41,869 nucleotides of DNA from Ramlibacter sp. (GCF_028292805.1 NZ_JAQGLS010000068.1:1-41869); one strand, 5' to 3'; shown: positions 7,873 through 18,793, numbered from the stretch's first letter. Notes: generated by a model from the letters alone, not told the origin. Translations and numbers: made by a program.

Positions 7873-8808
7873 TCAGCTGTTGCCGGCCACCTTGCCGGCG
7901 CCGAGCCGGGCCTGGGCGCTGCGGCTGCCCAGGTCGGCGGCGCGCTGCAGCCAGCGCACGGCCTTGGTTTGGTCGCGCCGCACCGCCAGGCCTTGCTGGT
8001 AGGCGACACCCAGGAAGTAGCTCATCTCCATGCGGCCGAAACGCACGCCCAGCTCCGACGACTTGCCGCTGCGCTTGACGATCACCGGCACGTCGCCCCG
8101 GCCGTCCACGAATGCCTCCATCTCGCCAATGGTGCGGGCCAGGAAGCGGTCGCGCGCCAGCGTCGCCAGCTGCCGGCTCGGCATGCTGGCCACCAGCTGG
8201 TCGGCCAGCACCGGCAGCAGCTCGAACGGCGTCATGCCGGCACGGGCGGCCGGCGCGTACCAGGCACGCAGCATGGCCTTGTCCAGCGGCGTCAGGCCGT
8301 CCACGTGCGCCGCGAAGTAGCTCAGTACCGTGTCGCCCTCGGGATGGCCGCGCACGCCCATGATGTGCATGGCCTCGTGGTAAGCGCAGCGGTAAGCGTC
8401 GCTGCCCCGCATCTGGGTGGCAGCGCCGTCGAGCGTCGTCTCGCTGCGAAAATCCAGGCGCGTCTCGCACGGCTGGGCCGCGCTCAGCGCGTGGTCGGCG
8501 CTGATCTCGATGCTGACGTTGGCCTGCTGCGCGGCGTCCGGCCGGTCACTCACGTCCTCCACCTTCACGCCCGCCTCGGCCGCGACATCGCGCAATGCCT
8601 TCAAGGTGTGGAGCCGGTGCGGTGCCGCATTGGCGCCGATCACGCGGACCTTGATGTCCTGCTCCCAACGCACGAGCCGCGTGGCGGTGCCGCTCTGGTG
8701 CCACAGCACCTCCCACATCGTGCTCATGCCTTCCTCGAATGCATCGGCTTGTGCCACGCAGGGGCTGAGGACGGCGGTGATGAAGGCAACGACTGTGGAT
8801 TTGCGCAT
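7873..8808 (-). CDS. Secreted DUF2927-like putative metalloprotease with a Sel1 repeat
   Basis: The start at 8808 is preferred over an in-frame one 39 bp upstream because it opens a good signal peptide (MRKSTVVAFITAVLSPCVAQA, about residues 1-21), giving 311 residues. The middle has the DUF2927-like strand ANVSIEIS and then YHEAMHIMG with an HExxH motif (His144, Glu145, His148) and a further His155. This suggests a zinc peptidase. The C-terminal 60 residues hold one Sel1-type repeat (SYFLGVAYQQGLAVRRDQTKAVRWLQRAADLG), a protein-interaction helix pair. The His spacing after HExxH is one residue longer than in metzincins. Activity and target are unknown. Confidence 0.7.
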   Translation of the reverse strand: MRKSTVVAFITAVLSPCVAQADAFEEGMSTMWEVLWHQSGTATRLVRWEQDIKVRVIGANAAPHRLHTLKALRDVAAEAGVKVEDVSDRPDAAQQANVSIEISADHALSAAQPCETRLDFRSETTLDGAATQMRGSDAYRCAYHEAMHIMGVRGHPEGDTVLSYFAAHVDGLTPLDKAMLRAWYAPAARAGMTPFELLPVLADQLVASMPSRQLATLARDRFLARTIGEMEAFVDGRGDVPVIVKRSGKSSELGVRFGRMEMSYFLGVAYQQGLAVRRDQTKAVRWLQRAADLGSRSAQARLGAGKVAGNS

Positions 8809-8949
8809 GTGAGCTGGTTCCCTCCGGGCAAGAAGGCGGTAGGACACGGCCTACGCGCAGGAGTTCAACGCACCTACGTGCAGATGTGTGACAGGTGGAA
8901 AGTTCCACGCCGGCAAGCTCGGCCACGATGGCGTGCGCCGCCTCCCCTT

Positions 8950-9240
8950 CGCGTCGACCGAGCTGGATGCGATCCTGGCCGATGCCCGGGCGGAGAACAG
9001 CAGGAACGGCATCACCGGCGACTCTTCTCCAACGACGGCAACATCTTGCAGTGCTTGAAGGGCCGCACGAGGCGGTTGCCAGCACGTACCAGCGTGCGTG
9101 TCCGTGCCAGTCGCCGGCACAAGAACATCGCCGAACTGATGAACCGCCCAGTCGGACCAGCGTTGTTGCAAAATTGGGACATGGCGCTGCTGCAGCCAAT
9201 GCGCCCGGAGCTGCTGGCGCTGTCGCCGCGCGCTGGAAAG
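8950..9240 (+). pseudogene. Relic of a BLUF blue-light sensor domain
   Basis: BLUF-domain sequence can be read here only by changing frame several times. From about 8960 one frame gives ELDAILADARAENSRNGITG, the conserved BLUF helix and Asn-Gly-Ile-Thr-Gly. The next frame gives LFSNDGNILQCL with the flavin glutamine, a third gives LEGPHEAVASTYQR, and a fourth stretch gives RHKNIAELMNRPV and NWDMALLQPM with the Trp-x-Met near the flavin. At least three frameshifts separate these. The N-terminal strand with the flavin tyrosine is not clear. It is a dead gene, with no intact start seen. Confidence 0.65.
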
Positions 9241-9339
9241 CGCCCGCCGGCGAGCCCGCGCCGGCGGGCGACGATGACGGGAAGCTGCCAGGCGTCCTGG
9301 CGGGCCTCGCGCGGAAGTCGGTCTAGCGGCGTCGTAGTT

Positions 9340-9503
9340 GCTTCAATCCAAGCCCGTCATCGCTGACGAGCGAAGCCCCTGCAGCGAGTCGCCGCGATTG
9401 GTCTCGACGAACCGGTTTCAATCCACGCCCGTCATCGCTGACGGGCGAAGCCACTCGCGCCAGTGCACCCACCGCTTGGGGCAGTGGTTTCAATCCGCGC
9501 CCG
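9340..9503 (-). CRISPR. Decayed CRISPR-like array, two repeats and a partial third
   Basis: A 37-nt unit lies at 9415-9451 (GTTTCAATCC then a perfect dyad CGCCCGTCA/TGACGGGCG around TCGC, ending GAAGC). A copy with three mismatches is at 9340-9376 and a 17-nt truncated copy at 9487-9503. The intervals are 38 and 35 nt and unrelated to each other. Read on the minus strand the unit ends in ATTGAAAC, the common CRISPR repeat end. The truncated copy stops one base before the ligC stop codon, so no leader remains, and no cas genes are in the window. Confidence 0.6.
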
Positions 9504-9504
9504 A

Positions 9505-11713
<2,209 letters not shown>

Positions 11714-11725
11714 GATGGCCTCCTC

Positions 11726-13411
11726 TCATTGGGTGCAGGTGAAGCTGGCCGCCGCGTTGACGTCGCCACCGCGGTAGCGCGGCCAGGTCGGCCATTCGCA
11801 CAGCGGCCGCGCGCGGGTAACGCTGAACGGGGCCTTGGTCTCCTGTTCGACCAGTTCCAGGCCGGCAGGTTCGCGGCCCTGCTCGACCCAGGCGACCAGC
11901 GCCGGGAACAGTTCCGCGTTGGCCGGCGCGCCGGAGCCGACATGGTCGACGCCGGGAGCGGTGTAGAGCTTGACGAAGCGCTTGACGGTGTCGGCGCCCA
12001 GGCGCTGCACCACGGCTTGGTGGTACTCGATTCCAGCATACGGGCTCTGTGCGTAGTCGCCCATGTTCTCCAGCAGGATCAGCTTGCCGCCGCGGGCATG
12101 GAAGGCCGACAGGTCGGGATGGGTCGAGTCCATCAAGGCCGAGACTTCGCGCGCGCGCGGCAGGTGGTCCTGGATCCGGTAGCTGAGCACGTCGGCCTGC
12201 GGATTGCGGGCATAGAAATACTGGATGGCGCCGGCGCCATAGAACCAGGCGATGCCGTTGGCCGGCACCGGCGGAAAGGCCGGCGGGGCCGTGCCCGTCC
12301 ACCAGGCTTGCCAGCCACCGGTGGGGCCCGCGGACGCCGTGTTCTCGCCGCTGGGGCCGCGCGCCGGGTAGTGGCGCACGCCGTTGGCCAGCTCCACGCC
12401 CAGGTCCAGCGGCGAGTGCAGCGTGCGCACGGCCTTGACCTGCGCGTCGGTCAGGCAGTTGTCGGCAGCTGCGCCGCGGCAGCGCAGCAGCTCCACGTTG
12501 AAGCGCGTGCGGCAGCCGACGGGATCGGACACCACGCTGTCGGTCAGGCCGTCGGCGCCGTCGCACGAAGCCAGCACGGCGTCGTGCACCAGCTTGGCGT
12601 GGGCGGGCTTCATCCAGCCGTCGCCCACCAGCGCCAGGCCGTCACGCAGGCCGGCGTGCTGCAGGCCCGTCCAGTTGATCACGGGCACGCGGGCCAGGAT
12701 GCCGTCGAAATCGGCCGGATAGCGCTGGGCCATGGTCAGGCCTTCGCGGCCGCCTTCGGAGCTGCCGACGAAATAGAGCTTCTCGGGCGCCTTGCCGTAC
12801 GCCTGCTTCATCACCGCAACGGCGACGTCGCGCACCTTCTTGTACGAGGCGTGGGCGAAGTTGACCAGCGCCTCGTCGTTCATGGCGAAGGTTTGCGGCG
12901 GCTCGCCCGGCTTGTTCTGGTGGCCGGAGTCGGTGCCGTAGGTGACGTAGCCGCGCGCCAGTGGCACCGGCGCATCGAAGCGGGCGGCTGGCACCAACGT
13001 GGTGGCGGTGACCAGCACGCCGTTGAAGCCGCCGCCGCCGTACTGCACCGAGCGGCCGTTCCACTGCGCCGGCAGGTTGACCTGGAAGTGGATGAAGGGC
13101 GCACGCGCGTCCATCCCGGCGATGCGGCCCAGCACCTTGCAGTGCTGCGGCAGGGCCGGCTCGATCTTGCCCGCGGGTGTCGGGGCGCGCTCGTTGATGG
13201 TGGCGGCGCTCGCCGCCACCATCACGGCGGAGTCGATGATGGCCGCGCCACTGGGGATGCCGACGCGGCTGGCGTCGATGCGCTGGCCAGTCAGGCCCGT
13301 GCACTGCGCCGGCGCGAGCGCGGCCGTGGTCACGGCGGCCCGGGTGGCGCAGCCGGCCAGCAGGGTCAGAAGCCCACCGGCCAGCAGCAGTCCCGTGGTG
13401 CTTTTCTTCAT
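11726..13411 (-). CDS. Tannase/feruloyl-esterase family lipoprotein
   Basis: The product is 561 residues when started at the ATG overlapping ligI (ATGA). The N-terminus is a lipoprotein signal with the lipobox LLAGC (Cys21), so it is probably anchored in the periplasm or outer membrane. The alpha/beta-hydrolase nucleophile elbow is GSSEGGRE, with QYGGGGFNG and YGTDSGHQ upstream and the late PGVDHVGSG histidine segment, all typical of the tannase/feruloyl esterase family. In canonical members the serine and histidine are each next to a cysteine that forms a disulfide; here both neighbours are replaced (Ser and Val). Its place in the lig operon suggests that it frees protocatechuate-, gallate- or ferulate-type acids from esters. 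Confidence 0.88.
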   Translation of the reverse strand: MKKSTTGLLLAGGLLTLLAGCATRAAVTTAALAPAQCTGLTGQRIDASRVGIPSGAAIIDSAVMVAASAATINERAPTPAGKIEPALPQHCKVLGRIAGMDARAPFIHFQVNLPAQWNGRSVQYGGGGFNGVLVTATTLVPAARFDAPVPLARGYVTYGTDSGHQNKPGEPPQTFAMNDEALVNFAHASYKKVRDVAVAVMKQAYGKAPEKLYFVGSSEGGREGLTMAQRYPADFDGILARVPVINWTGLQHAGLRDGLALVGDGWMKPAHAKLVHDAVLASCDGADGLTDSVVSDPVGCRTRFNVELLRCRGAAADNCLTDAQVKAVRTLHSPLDLGVELANGVRHYPARGPSGENTASAGPTGGWQAWWTGTAPPAFPPVPANGIAWFYGAGAIQYFYARNPQADVLSYRIQDHLPRAREVSALMDSTHPDLSAFHARGGKLILLENMGDYAQSPYAGIEYHQAVVQRLGADTVKRFVKLYTAPGVDHVGSGAPANAELFPALVAWVEQGREPAGLELVEQETKAPFSVTRARPLCEWPTWPRYRGGDVNAAASFTCTQ

Positions 13412-14328
13412 TTGCCTGTCTCCTCGGGCCAGTACAGGCGGTTCGGGTTGTCGACCAGCAGCTTGCGCTGCAGTTCCCTGGTGACCGCGATGTGCGGGAT
13501 GAAGTCCACCAGCAGGCCGTCGTCGGGCATGTGGTCCTTCAGGTTGGGGTGCGGCCAGTCGGTGCCCCACAGCACGCGGTCCGGGAACTCCTCGACCACG
13601 GCGCGGGCGAACGGCACCACGTCTGGGTAGGCATTGCGTTCGCCGTTCAAAGCCGGCGGGCCGGCAACCGACAGCCGCTCGGGGCAGCTGACCTTGCTCC
13701 AGACGTTGGGGTGCTCGCGCATGAACTTCAGGAACAGCTGGAACTCGGGCCCATCGATGGGCTTGGAGACATCGGGCCGGCCCATGTGATCAACCACCAC
13801 CGTGGTGGGCAGCCTGGTGAAGAAGTCCCACAGCTCGGGCAGATCGACCGCCTCGAAGTAGATCACCACGTGCCAGCCCAGCGGGGCGATGCGGGCAGCG
13901 ATCTCCATCAGTTCGTCCTTGGGCGTGAAGTCCACCAGCCGCTTGACGAAGTTGAAGCGCACGCCGCGCACGCCGGCGGCGTTCATCTCCTGCAGTTGCT
14001 GGTCGGTCACGCTGCGCCTGACGGTGGCGACGCCGCGCGCCTTGCCGTTCGAATGCTGCAGGGCATCGACCATGGCGCTGTTGTCGGCGCCGTGGCAGGT
14101 GGCCTGCACGATGACGTTCTTTGCGAAACCCAGGTGGTCGCGCAAGGCGAACAGCTGCTGCTTGCTGGCGTCACAAGGCGTGTACTTGCGCTCGGGCGCG
14201 AACGGGAACTCGGCACCGGGGCCGAACACGTGGCAGTGGGCGTCGACGGCGTTGGGCGGCAGCTGGAACTGCGGCTTGGCGGGGCCGGCATACCAGTCGA
14301 GCCAGCCGGGGGTCTTGGTGAATTCCAT
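13408..14328 (-). CDS. ligI: 2-pyrone-4,6-dicarboxylate lactonase
   Basis: The 306-residue product is a metal-independent amidohydrolase-fold lactonase that opens 2-pyrone-4,6-dicarboxylate to 4-oxalomesaconate. The strand-1 HxH motif is present (His31, His33 in DAHCHVFGPG), as are YFEAVDLPE and the C-terminal WGTDWPHPN segment with the catalytic Asp. These match LigI. Length is typical. It sits 5 bp after ligK and overlaps the tannase-family gene by four bases. Confidence 0.93.
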   Translation of the reverse strand: MEFTKTPGWLDWYAGPAKPQFQLPPNAVDAHCHVFGPGAEFPFAPERKYTPCDASKQQLFALRDHLGFAKNVIVQATCHGADNSAMVDALQHSNGKARGVATVRRSVTDQQLQEMNAAGVRGVRFNFVKRLVDFTPKDELMEIAARIAPLGWHVVIYFEAVDLPELWDFFTRLPTTVVVDHMGRPDVSKPIDGPEFQLFLKFMREHPNVWSKVSCPERLSVAGPPALNGERNAYPDVVPFARAVVEEFPDRVLWGTDWPHPNLKDHMPDDGLLVDFIPHIAVTRELQRKLLVDNPNRLYWPEETGK

Positions 14329-14333
14329 GGTGT

Positions 14334-15017
14334 TCAGTCGATATAACGCAGTCCCGCCTTCTCCAGCGGTTCGCGCATCTTGTACATATCCAGCCCCAGC
14401 ACGCCCGACGCCAGCCTGGCGCGCTTCTCGCCTTCGTTGGCTTCGCGCGCGGTGGCGGCGTCCAGAGTCTTCTTCGCCATGGCAGCGGGCACGCAGACCA
14501 CGCCGTCGTCGTCGGCCACGATCACGTCGCCCGGCGTCACCAGCGCGCCGGCGCAGACCACGGGAATGTTGACAGAACCCAGCGTGGCCTTGATCGTGCC
14601 CTTGGAGCTGATGGCCTTGCTCCAGACCGGGAAGCCCATCTCGGTCAGCGTCCTGACGTCGCGCACGCCGGCGTCGATCACCAGCGCACGGGCGCCGCGC
14701 GCCTGGAAGGAGGTGGCCAGCAGGTCGCCAAAGAAGCCGTCGGTGTTCTCCGAGCTGCAGGCGGCGATCACGATGTCGCCGGGCTGGATCTGCTCGGCGA
14801 CCACGTGCATCATCCAGTTGTCGCCGGGGTGCACCAGCACCGTGACTGCCGTGCCCGACACCTGCGCCCCCGCATAGATCGGCCGCATGTACGGCTTCAT
14901 CAGGCCGACCCGGCCCATGGCCTCGTGCACCGTGGCCGAGCCGAATTTCGCCAATGCGTCGGCGACTTCGCGGTCGGTGCGTTTGATGTTGCGGTAGACA
15001 ACGCCCAGTTCGTACAT
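14334..15017 (-). CDS. ligK: 4-carboxy-4-hydroxy-2-oxoadipate aldolase
   Basis: The 227-residue product is a class II pyruvate aldolase of the RraA-like fold. It cleaves 4-carboxy-4-hydroxy-2-oxoadipate to pyruvate and oxaloacetate, the last step of the 4,5-cleavage route. The [24 protein letters not shown] region has the active-site Arg119-Asp120 pair, and [15 protein letters not shown] is the conserved late segment. It starts 2 bp after ligJ and runs into ligI. Related proteins also decarboxylate oxaloacetate. Confidence 0.93.
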   Translation of the reverse strand: MYELGVVYRNIKRTDREVADALAKFGSATVHEAMGRVGLMKPYMRPIYAGAQVSGTAVTVLVHPGDNWMMHVVAEQIQPGDIVIAACSSENTDGFFGDLLATSFQARGARALVIDAGVRDVRTLTEMGFPVWSKAISSKGTIKATLGSVNIPVVCAGALVTPGDVIVADDDGVVCVPAAMAKKTLDAATAREANEGEKRARLASGVLGLDMYKMREPLEKAGLRYID

Positions 15018-15019
15018 GG

Positions 15020-16054
15020 TCAGCGTCCTTGTTGTTTCAGCAGTGCGTCCAGGCGCGGGAACACGCGGCGCGTGTTGGCTTCGAAGATCTGGTGCTTGTC
15101 GTCGGCGCTCAGGATCGTCGAGGCGTCGATGTACTTCTTCGTGTCGTCGTAGTAGTTGCCGGTGGTCGGGTCGATGCCGCGCACGGCGCCGATCATCTCC
15201 GAGGCGAACAGCACGTTCTTGACCGGGATCACCGTGTTGAGCAGGTCGATGCCCGGCTGGTGGTAGACGCAGGTGTCAAAGAAGATGTTGTTCATCACGT
15301 GCGTGTCCAGCAGCGGCTTCTTGATCTCCTGCGCCAGCCCGCGAAAGCGCCCCCAGTGGTAAGGCACGGCGCCGCCGCCGTGCGGAATCAGAAAGCGCAG
15401 CTGCGGAAAGTCCTTGAACAGGTCGCCCTGCACGCACTGCATGAAGGCCGTGGTGTCGGCGTTCAGGTAGTGCGCGCCGGTGGTGTGGAAGGCCGGGTTG
15501 CAGCTGGTCGACACATGGATCATGGCCGGGATGTCGTACTCGATCATCTTCTCGTAGATCGGGTACCAGGCGCGGTCGGTCAGCGGCGGGCTCTTCCAGT
15601 GGCCGCCGGACGGGTCGGGGTTCAGGTTGATGCCGACGCAGCCGTACTCCTCGACGCACCTGACCAGCTCCGGAATGCAGGTCGCGGGGTCGACGCCGGG
15701 CGACTGCGGCAGCATCGCCACCGGCACGAAGTTCTCCGGGAACAGCTGGCTGACGCGAAAGCACAGCTCGTTGCAGATCGCCGCCCAGGTGCTGGAGACC
15801 TCGAAGTCGCCGATATGGTGGGCCATGAAGCTGGCGCGCGGCGAGAACAGCGTCAGGTCGTTGCCGCGTTCCTGCATCAGGCGCAGCTGGTTGGCCACGA
15901 TGGTCTCGCGGATGTCGTCGTCGCTGATCGTCAGCTCGGACGGCTTGGGGCTGGCGGACGGGTCCGCGATGCCGGCGATCTGCCGGTTGCGCCACACTTC
16001 CAGCTGCCTGGGCGCCGTCGTGTAGTGGCCGTGGCAATCGATGATCAGGCTCAT
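15020..16054 (-). CDS. ligJ: 4-oxalomesaconate hydratase, amidohydrolase type
   Basis: The 344-residue product belongs to the amidohydrolase-like family that includes LigJ of Sphingobium. It adds water to the oxalomesaconate intermediate to give 4-carboxy-4-hydroxy-2-oxoadipate. The N-terminus carries the metal-site [10 protein letters not shown], with QIAGIADP soon after. [15 protein letters not shown] (middle) and the late [12 protein letters not shown] segment are also family features. No signal peptide is present. It is 40 bp after the ModA-like gene and 2 bp before ligK. The matching tautomerase (LigU/GalD) was not found in the window. Confidence 0.92.
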   Translation of the reverse strand: MSLIIDCHGHYTTAPRQLEVWRNRQIAGIADPSASPKPSELTISDDDIRETIVANQLRLMQERGNDLTLFSPRASFMAHHIGDFEVSSTWAAICNELCFRVSQLFPENFVPVAMLPQSPGVDPATCIPELVRCVEEYGCVGINLNPDPSGGHWKSPPLTDRAWYPIYEKMIEYDIPAMIHVSTSCNPAFHTTGAHYLNADTTAFMQCVQGDLFKDFPQLRFLIPHGGGAVPYHWGRFRGLAQEIKKPLLDTHVMNNIFFDTCVYHQPGIDLLNTVIPVKNVLFASEMIGAVRGIDPTTGNYYDDTKKYIDASTILSADDKHQIFEANTRRVFPRLDALLKQQGR

Positions 16055-16094
16055 GTCTCTTCCTTGTCGTTGCGCCCGCGGGGGCGGTGGGGTG

Positions 16095-16784
16095 TCAGGC
16101 GGCGTCCATGCCGTTGCGGCGCTTGGCGGCCGTGGTTTCGGGTGAGGCCATGAAGGCGAGCAGCGCGCGCGCCGCTTCGGCCTGCGTCGCTGCCGCGCAG
16201 ATCGCGCCCGAGAAGATGGTGTCGATGCGCACGGCGTCGGGCATGCCGCCGAGCACCGTGATGCCTGGCAGGTTGACCAGCTCGCTCAATTGCTGGAAGC
16301 CCAGCGCGACGTCGCCGCTGGCGACCTGGGCGCCAACCGGCACGCCCGGGCGCGCCTGCACCAGCCGCTCGCGCACCTGCGCGGTGATGCCCCAGCGCTC
16401 GAACAGCTGCAGCAACGCGGTGCCGCTCGGGCCGGTGGAATAGCCGATGGTGGGCGCCGCCAGCACTGCCGCGCGCAGCGCCTGCTCGCTGCCCACGTCC
16501 GGACGCGGTGCGCCTTCGCGGACCGCGATCGCAACGCCGGACTGCACGATGTCGACGCGGCTGCCGGCCACGGCATGGCCGGCGGCAACCAGCTTGTCGA
16601 TCGCCTCGGAGGCCAGCACCACGAAGTCGAAGGCTTCGCCGGCGGCCACCCGCCTGGCGGCGTCGACGCCACCCACCGACTCGATGGTCACCGAACAGCC
16701 AGCAGGCGGCTGCCAGGCGGCGGCCAGTTCGTTCAGCAGCTGGCGCGTGGCCATCGAGGAGATTCCACGGAGCGGGAGGGTCAT
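16095..16784 (-). CDS. ModA-like substrate-binding protein without a signal peptide
   Basis: The 229-residue product (start at 16784; an upstream start at 16820 is possible) has the type 2 periplasmic binding fold of the molybdate-binding ModA group: FDFVVLASEAIDKLVAAG near the N-terminus, IGYSTGPSGTALLQLFERWG in the middle and a late GDVALGFQQLSELVNLPGI segment. Neither start gives a signal peptide, so it may stay in the cytoplasm as a sensor or be a non-transport derivative. It is the first gene of the lig operon, divergent from a LysR gene. Binding of a pathway aromatic or pyrone is a guess. Confidence 0.75.
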   Translation of the reverse strand: MTLPLRGISSMATRQLLNELAAAWQPPAGCSVTIESVGGVDAARRVAAGEAFDFVVLASEAIDKLVAAGHAVAGSRVDIVQSGVAIAVREGAPRPDVGSEQALRAAVLAAPTIGYSTGPSGTALLQLFERWGITAQVRERLVQARPGVPVGAQVASGDVALGFQQLSELVNLPGITVLGGMPDAVRIDTIFSGAICAAATQAEAARALLAFMASPETTAAKRRNGMDAA

Positions 16785-16841
16785 GCCGCGATTGTGGTCG
16801 CCCCAGACCGGATGAACCAAGGCCAGGGAACGACTAGCAGC

Positions 16842-16858
16842 TATAGCGATTCAGCATA
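16842..16858. promoter_or_regulatory. LysR-type TAT-N11-ATA site
   Basis: Between the divergent lig operon and its LysR gene lies TAT-N11-ATA (16842-16858), matching the T-N11-A core with dyad ends that LysR proteins bind. It is 27 bp before the LysR start codon. No second activation half-site was confidently placed. Confidence 0.45.
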
Positions 16859-16884
16859 ATGAAGACCAAGGTATCGCCGAACAC

Positions 16885-17796
16885 ATGGATCTCAAACAAC
16901 TGGAGTACTTCGTTCGCGTGGCCGAGCTCGGCAGCTTCACGCGCGCCGGGATCGAGCTGGAGGTGGCGCAGCCGGCGCTGAGCCGGCAGGTGCGCATGCT
17001 GGAAGTGGAACTGCGCCAGACCCTGCTGGTGCGCAACGGTCGCGGCGCCGTGCCGACCGAAGCCGGCAAACTGCTGCTGGACCACGGCCGCGGCATCCTG
17101 CACCAGGTGGAGCGGGCCCGCGAAGACATGGGACGGCTGCGCGGCGGCCTGTCGGGCCGGGTGGCGGTGGGCCTGCCCAGCAGCGTGGCACGGGTGCTGA
17201 CCGTGCCCTTGTCCCGGGCCTTCCGCGAGGCGCTGCCCGAGGCGAGGCTGTCGATCAGCGAAGGCTTGTCCGGGGGCTTGCAGCGAAGCCTCATCGGCGG
17301 GCGGCTGGACATCGTCGTGCTGTACAACGCCCAGCCCACCCGCGAGATGGACGTGACGCCCCTGCTCGAAGAAGACTTGCTGCTGGTGCGGGCCCGCCCG
17401 CCCGGCCTGCATGAAGACCCGCCGCCAGGCCCGGTTCAGCTCGCCGAGGTGGCTGGCTTGCCGCTGGTGATCCCGACGCGGCCGAACGCGATCCGCATGC
17501 ACGTCGAGGCGCAGATGGCGGACATCGGTTGCCGACCCAGCGTGGCGCTGGAGATCGACGGGGTCTCCGCCATCCTGGAACTGGTGCTCGACGGCGCTGG
17601 CTGCGCCATCCTCTCGCGCAACGCCTTGCTCAACTCGCCGCGGCCCTCGGCCTACACCGCGCAGCAGATCGGCCAGCCGCCGCTGCGCATCCGCCTGTCG
17701 CTGGCCACCAGCCTGCAGCGGCCCGCGACGCCGGTGCAGAAGGCGGCGCTCGATCTGATCCGCAAGACGGCGCCCAGCGTGGTGGCGCACGTTTGA
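16885..17796 (+). CDS. LysR-family regulator of the lig operon
   Basis: The 303-residue product has the N-terminal LysR helix-turn-helix (MDLKQLEYFVRVAELGSFTRAG, then AQPALSRQVRMLEVELRQTLLVR) and an effector domain of normal length. It is transcribed away from the lig operon over a gap of about 100 bp, the classic layout for a LysR activator. By position it is a PmdR-like regulator of the protocatechuate 4,5-cleavage genes, with 2-pyrone-4,6-dicarboxylate or protocatechuate the possible inducer (inference). Confidence 0.9.
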   Translation: MDLKQLEYFVRVAELGSFTRAGIELEVAQPALSRQVRMLEVELRQTLLVRNGRGAVPTEAGKLLLDHGRGILHQVERAREDMGRLRGGLSGRVAVGLPSSVARVLTVPLSRAFREALPEARLSISEGLSGGLQRSLIGGRLDIVVLYNAQPTREMDVTPLLEEDLLLVRARPPGLHEDPPPGPVQLAEVAGLPLVIPTRPNAIRMHVEAQMADIGCRPSVALEIDGVSAILELVLDGAGCAILSRNALLNSPRPSAYTAQQIGQPPLRIRLSLATSLQRPATPVQKAALDLIRKTAPSVVAHV

Positions 17797-17830
17797 CCAT
17801 GGGGATGGAGCTTGCGCACCATCCCGCGCC

Positions 17831-18793
17831 CTAGACCCCCCGCTGCACCACCCACAACACCGCCGTCAGCGTGAAGAACGAAGCCAAGGTCGCGGTCAGC
17901 TGGGCCGCCGCGGCCATCGTCTCGTGGCCGTGCTTTTGCGCCAGGATCGGGTAGATCCCCAGCATCGGCACCGCCGCCATCACCACCGCCGCCACCTGCA
18001 ACTCGCGCGCCATGGGCGGCAGCAGCAGCACGAACAGCAGCACCGCCAGCGGGTGCAGCAGCAGCTTGCCTGCAGCGATCACGCCGGCGTCGCGCGCCAG
18101 CGCCTGCGCCCGCACGCCCACCAGCGAGCCGCCGATGACGAACAGCGCCAGCGCGGCGCAGGCGGCGGCCAGCAGGTCGACGCTGCGCCCCACCGGCGCC
18201 GGCAGCCGCCACCCCGTCAGCGAAAACAGGAATCCGAGCGCGATGCCCCAGAGCATCGGGTTGCGCGCCACCGAGCGCGTCGATTGCGCGAAGGCCAGGC
18301 GCAGGCGCTGGCCGCAGCCCTGGCCCCCGCCGCCTTCGCCGATGTCGCTTTCGGCCAGCGCCAGCGCCAGCGGCAGGGTCAGGAAGTTCTCCACCACCAT
18401 CGCCAGCGCCAGCGCGATGCCGGCGTTGACCGGGCCGAACAGCTGGGCGATGAGCGGAAAGCCGATGAAGCCGCTGTTGGGGCAGGACATGCCCATGCCG
18501 GCGATGGCGGCCGCCGACAGCGGCTTGCCGGCGATGCGGCGGGCCCAGCAGACGCCGGCGGCCATGGCGACCAGCGAGCCGAGCGCATAGGCTGCGACGA
18601 AGACCGGGTTGAGCACCTGGGCCACGCTGCGCTGCGACAGCGCGGTGAACAGCAAGGCAGGCAGCGCGACGTTGACGACGAACTTGCCCAGTACCCGCAT
18701 GTCGGCGCGGGCGAACAGGCCGCCGCGGGTGAGCAGCCAGCCGAGCGCCACCACCAGATAGATCGGCCCGGTGACGGCCAGGACGGCGAGCAC
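17831..18793 (-). CDS. AEC-family (auxin efflux carrier-like) transporter
   Basis: The 320-residue product is a membrane protein with about ten hydrophobic helices in two halves and a hydrophilic loop near residue 155. The FVVNVALPALLFTAL segment and CPNSGFIGFPLIAQLFGP (about 104-121) are typical of the AEC family, which includes carriers of malonate, malate and related acids. It starts with GTG at 18793, sharing one base with the stop of the short relic upstream, so translation is probably coupled. It is the last gene of the livKHMGF-bug unit; a carboxylate or aromatic acid substrate is an inference. Confidence 0.88.
   Translation of the reverse strand: MLAVLAVTGPIYLVVALGWLLTRGGLFARADMRVLGKFVVNVALPALLFTALSQRSVAQVLNPVFVAAYALGSLVAMAAGVCWARRIAGKPLSAAAIAGMGMSCPNSGFIGFPLIAQLFGPVNAGIALALAMVVENFLTLPLALALAESDIGEGGGGQGCGQRLRLAFAQSTRSVARNPMLWGIALGFLFSLTGWRLPAPVGRSVDLLAAACAALALFVIGGSLVGVRAQALARDAGVIAAGKLLLHPLAVLLFVLLLPPMARELQVAAVVMAAVPMLGIYPILAQKHGHETMAAAAQLTATLASFFTLTAVLWVVQRGV

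Noticed and set aside
7216-9366. Open frame of about 716 codons on the plus strand across two minus-strand genes
   Set aside because: It runs antisense through the secreted protein and the DUF2927-like gene. Only its last part carries BLUF words, and these need frame changes, so I read it as a pseudogene and not as a long gene.
9340-9503. Reading the repeats only as a ligC terminator
   Set aside because: The dyad could end transcription, but the repeated 37-nt unit, the unrelated 35-38-nt intervals and the ATTGAAAC end fit a CRISPR remnant better, so termination is kept only as a secondary possibility.
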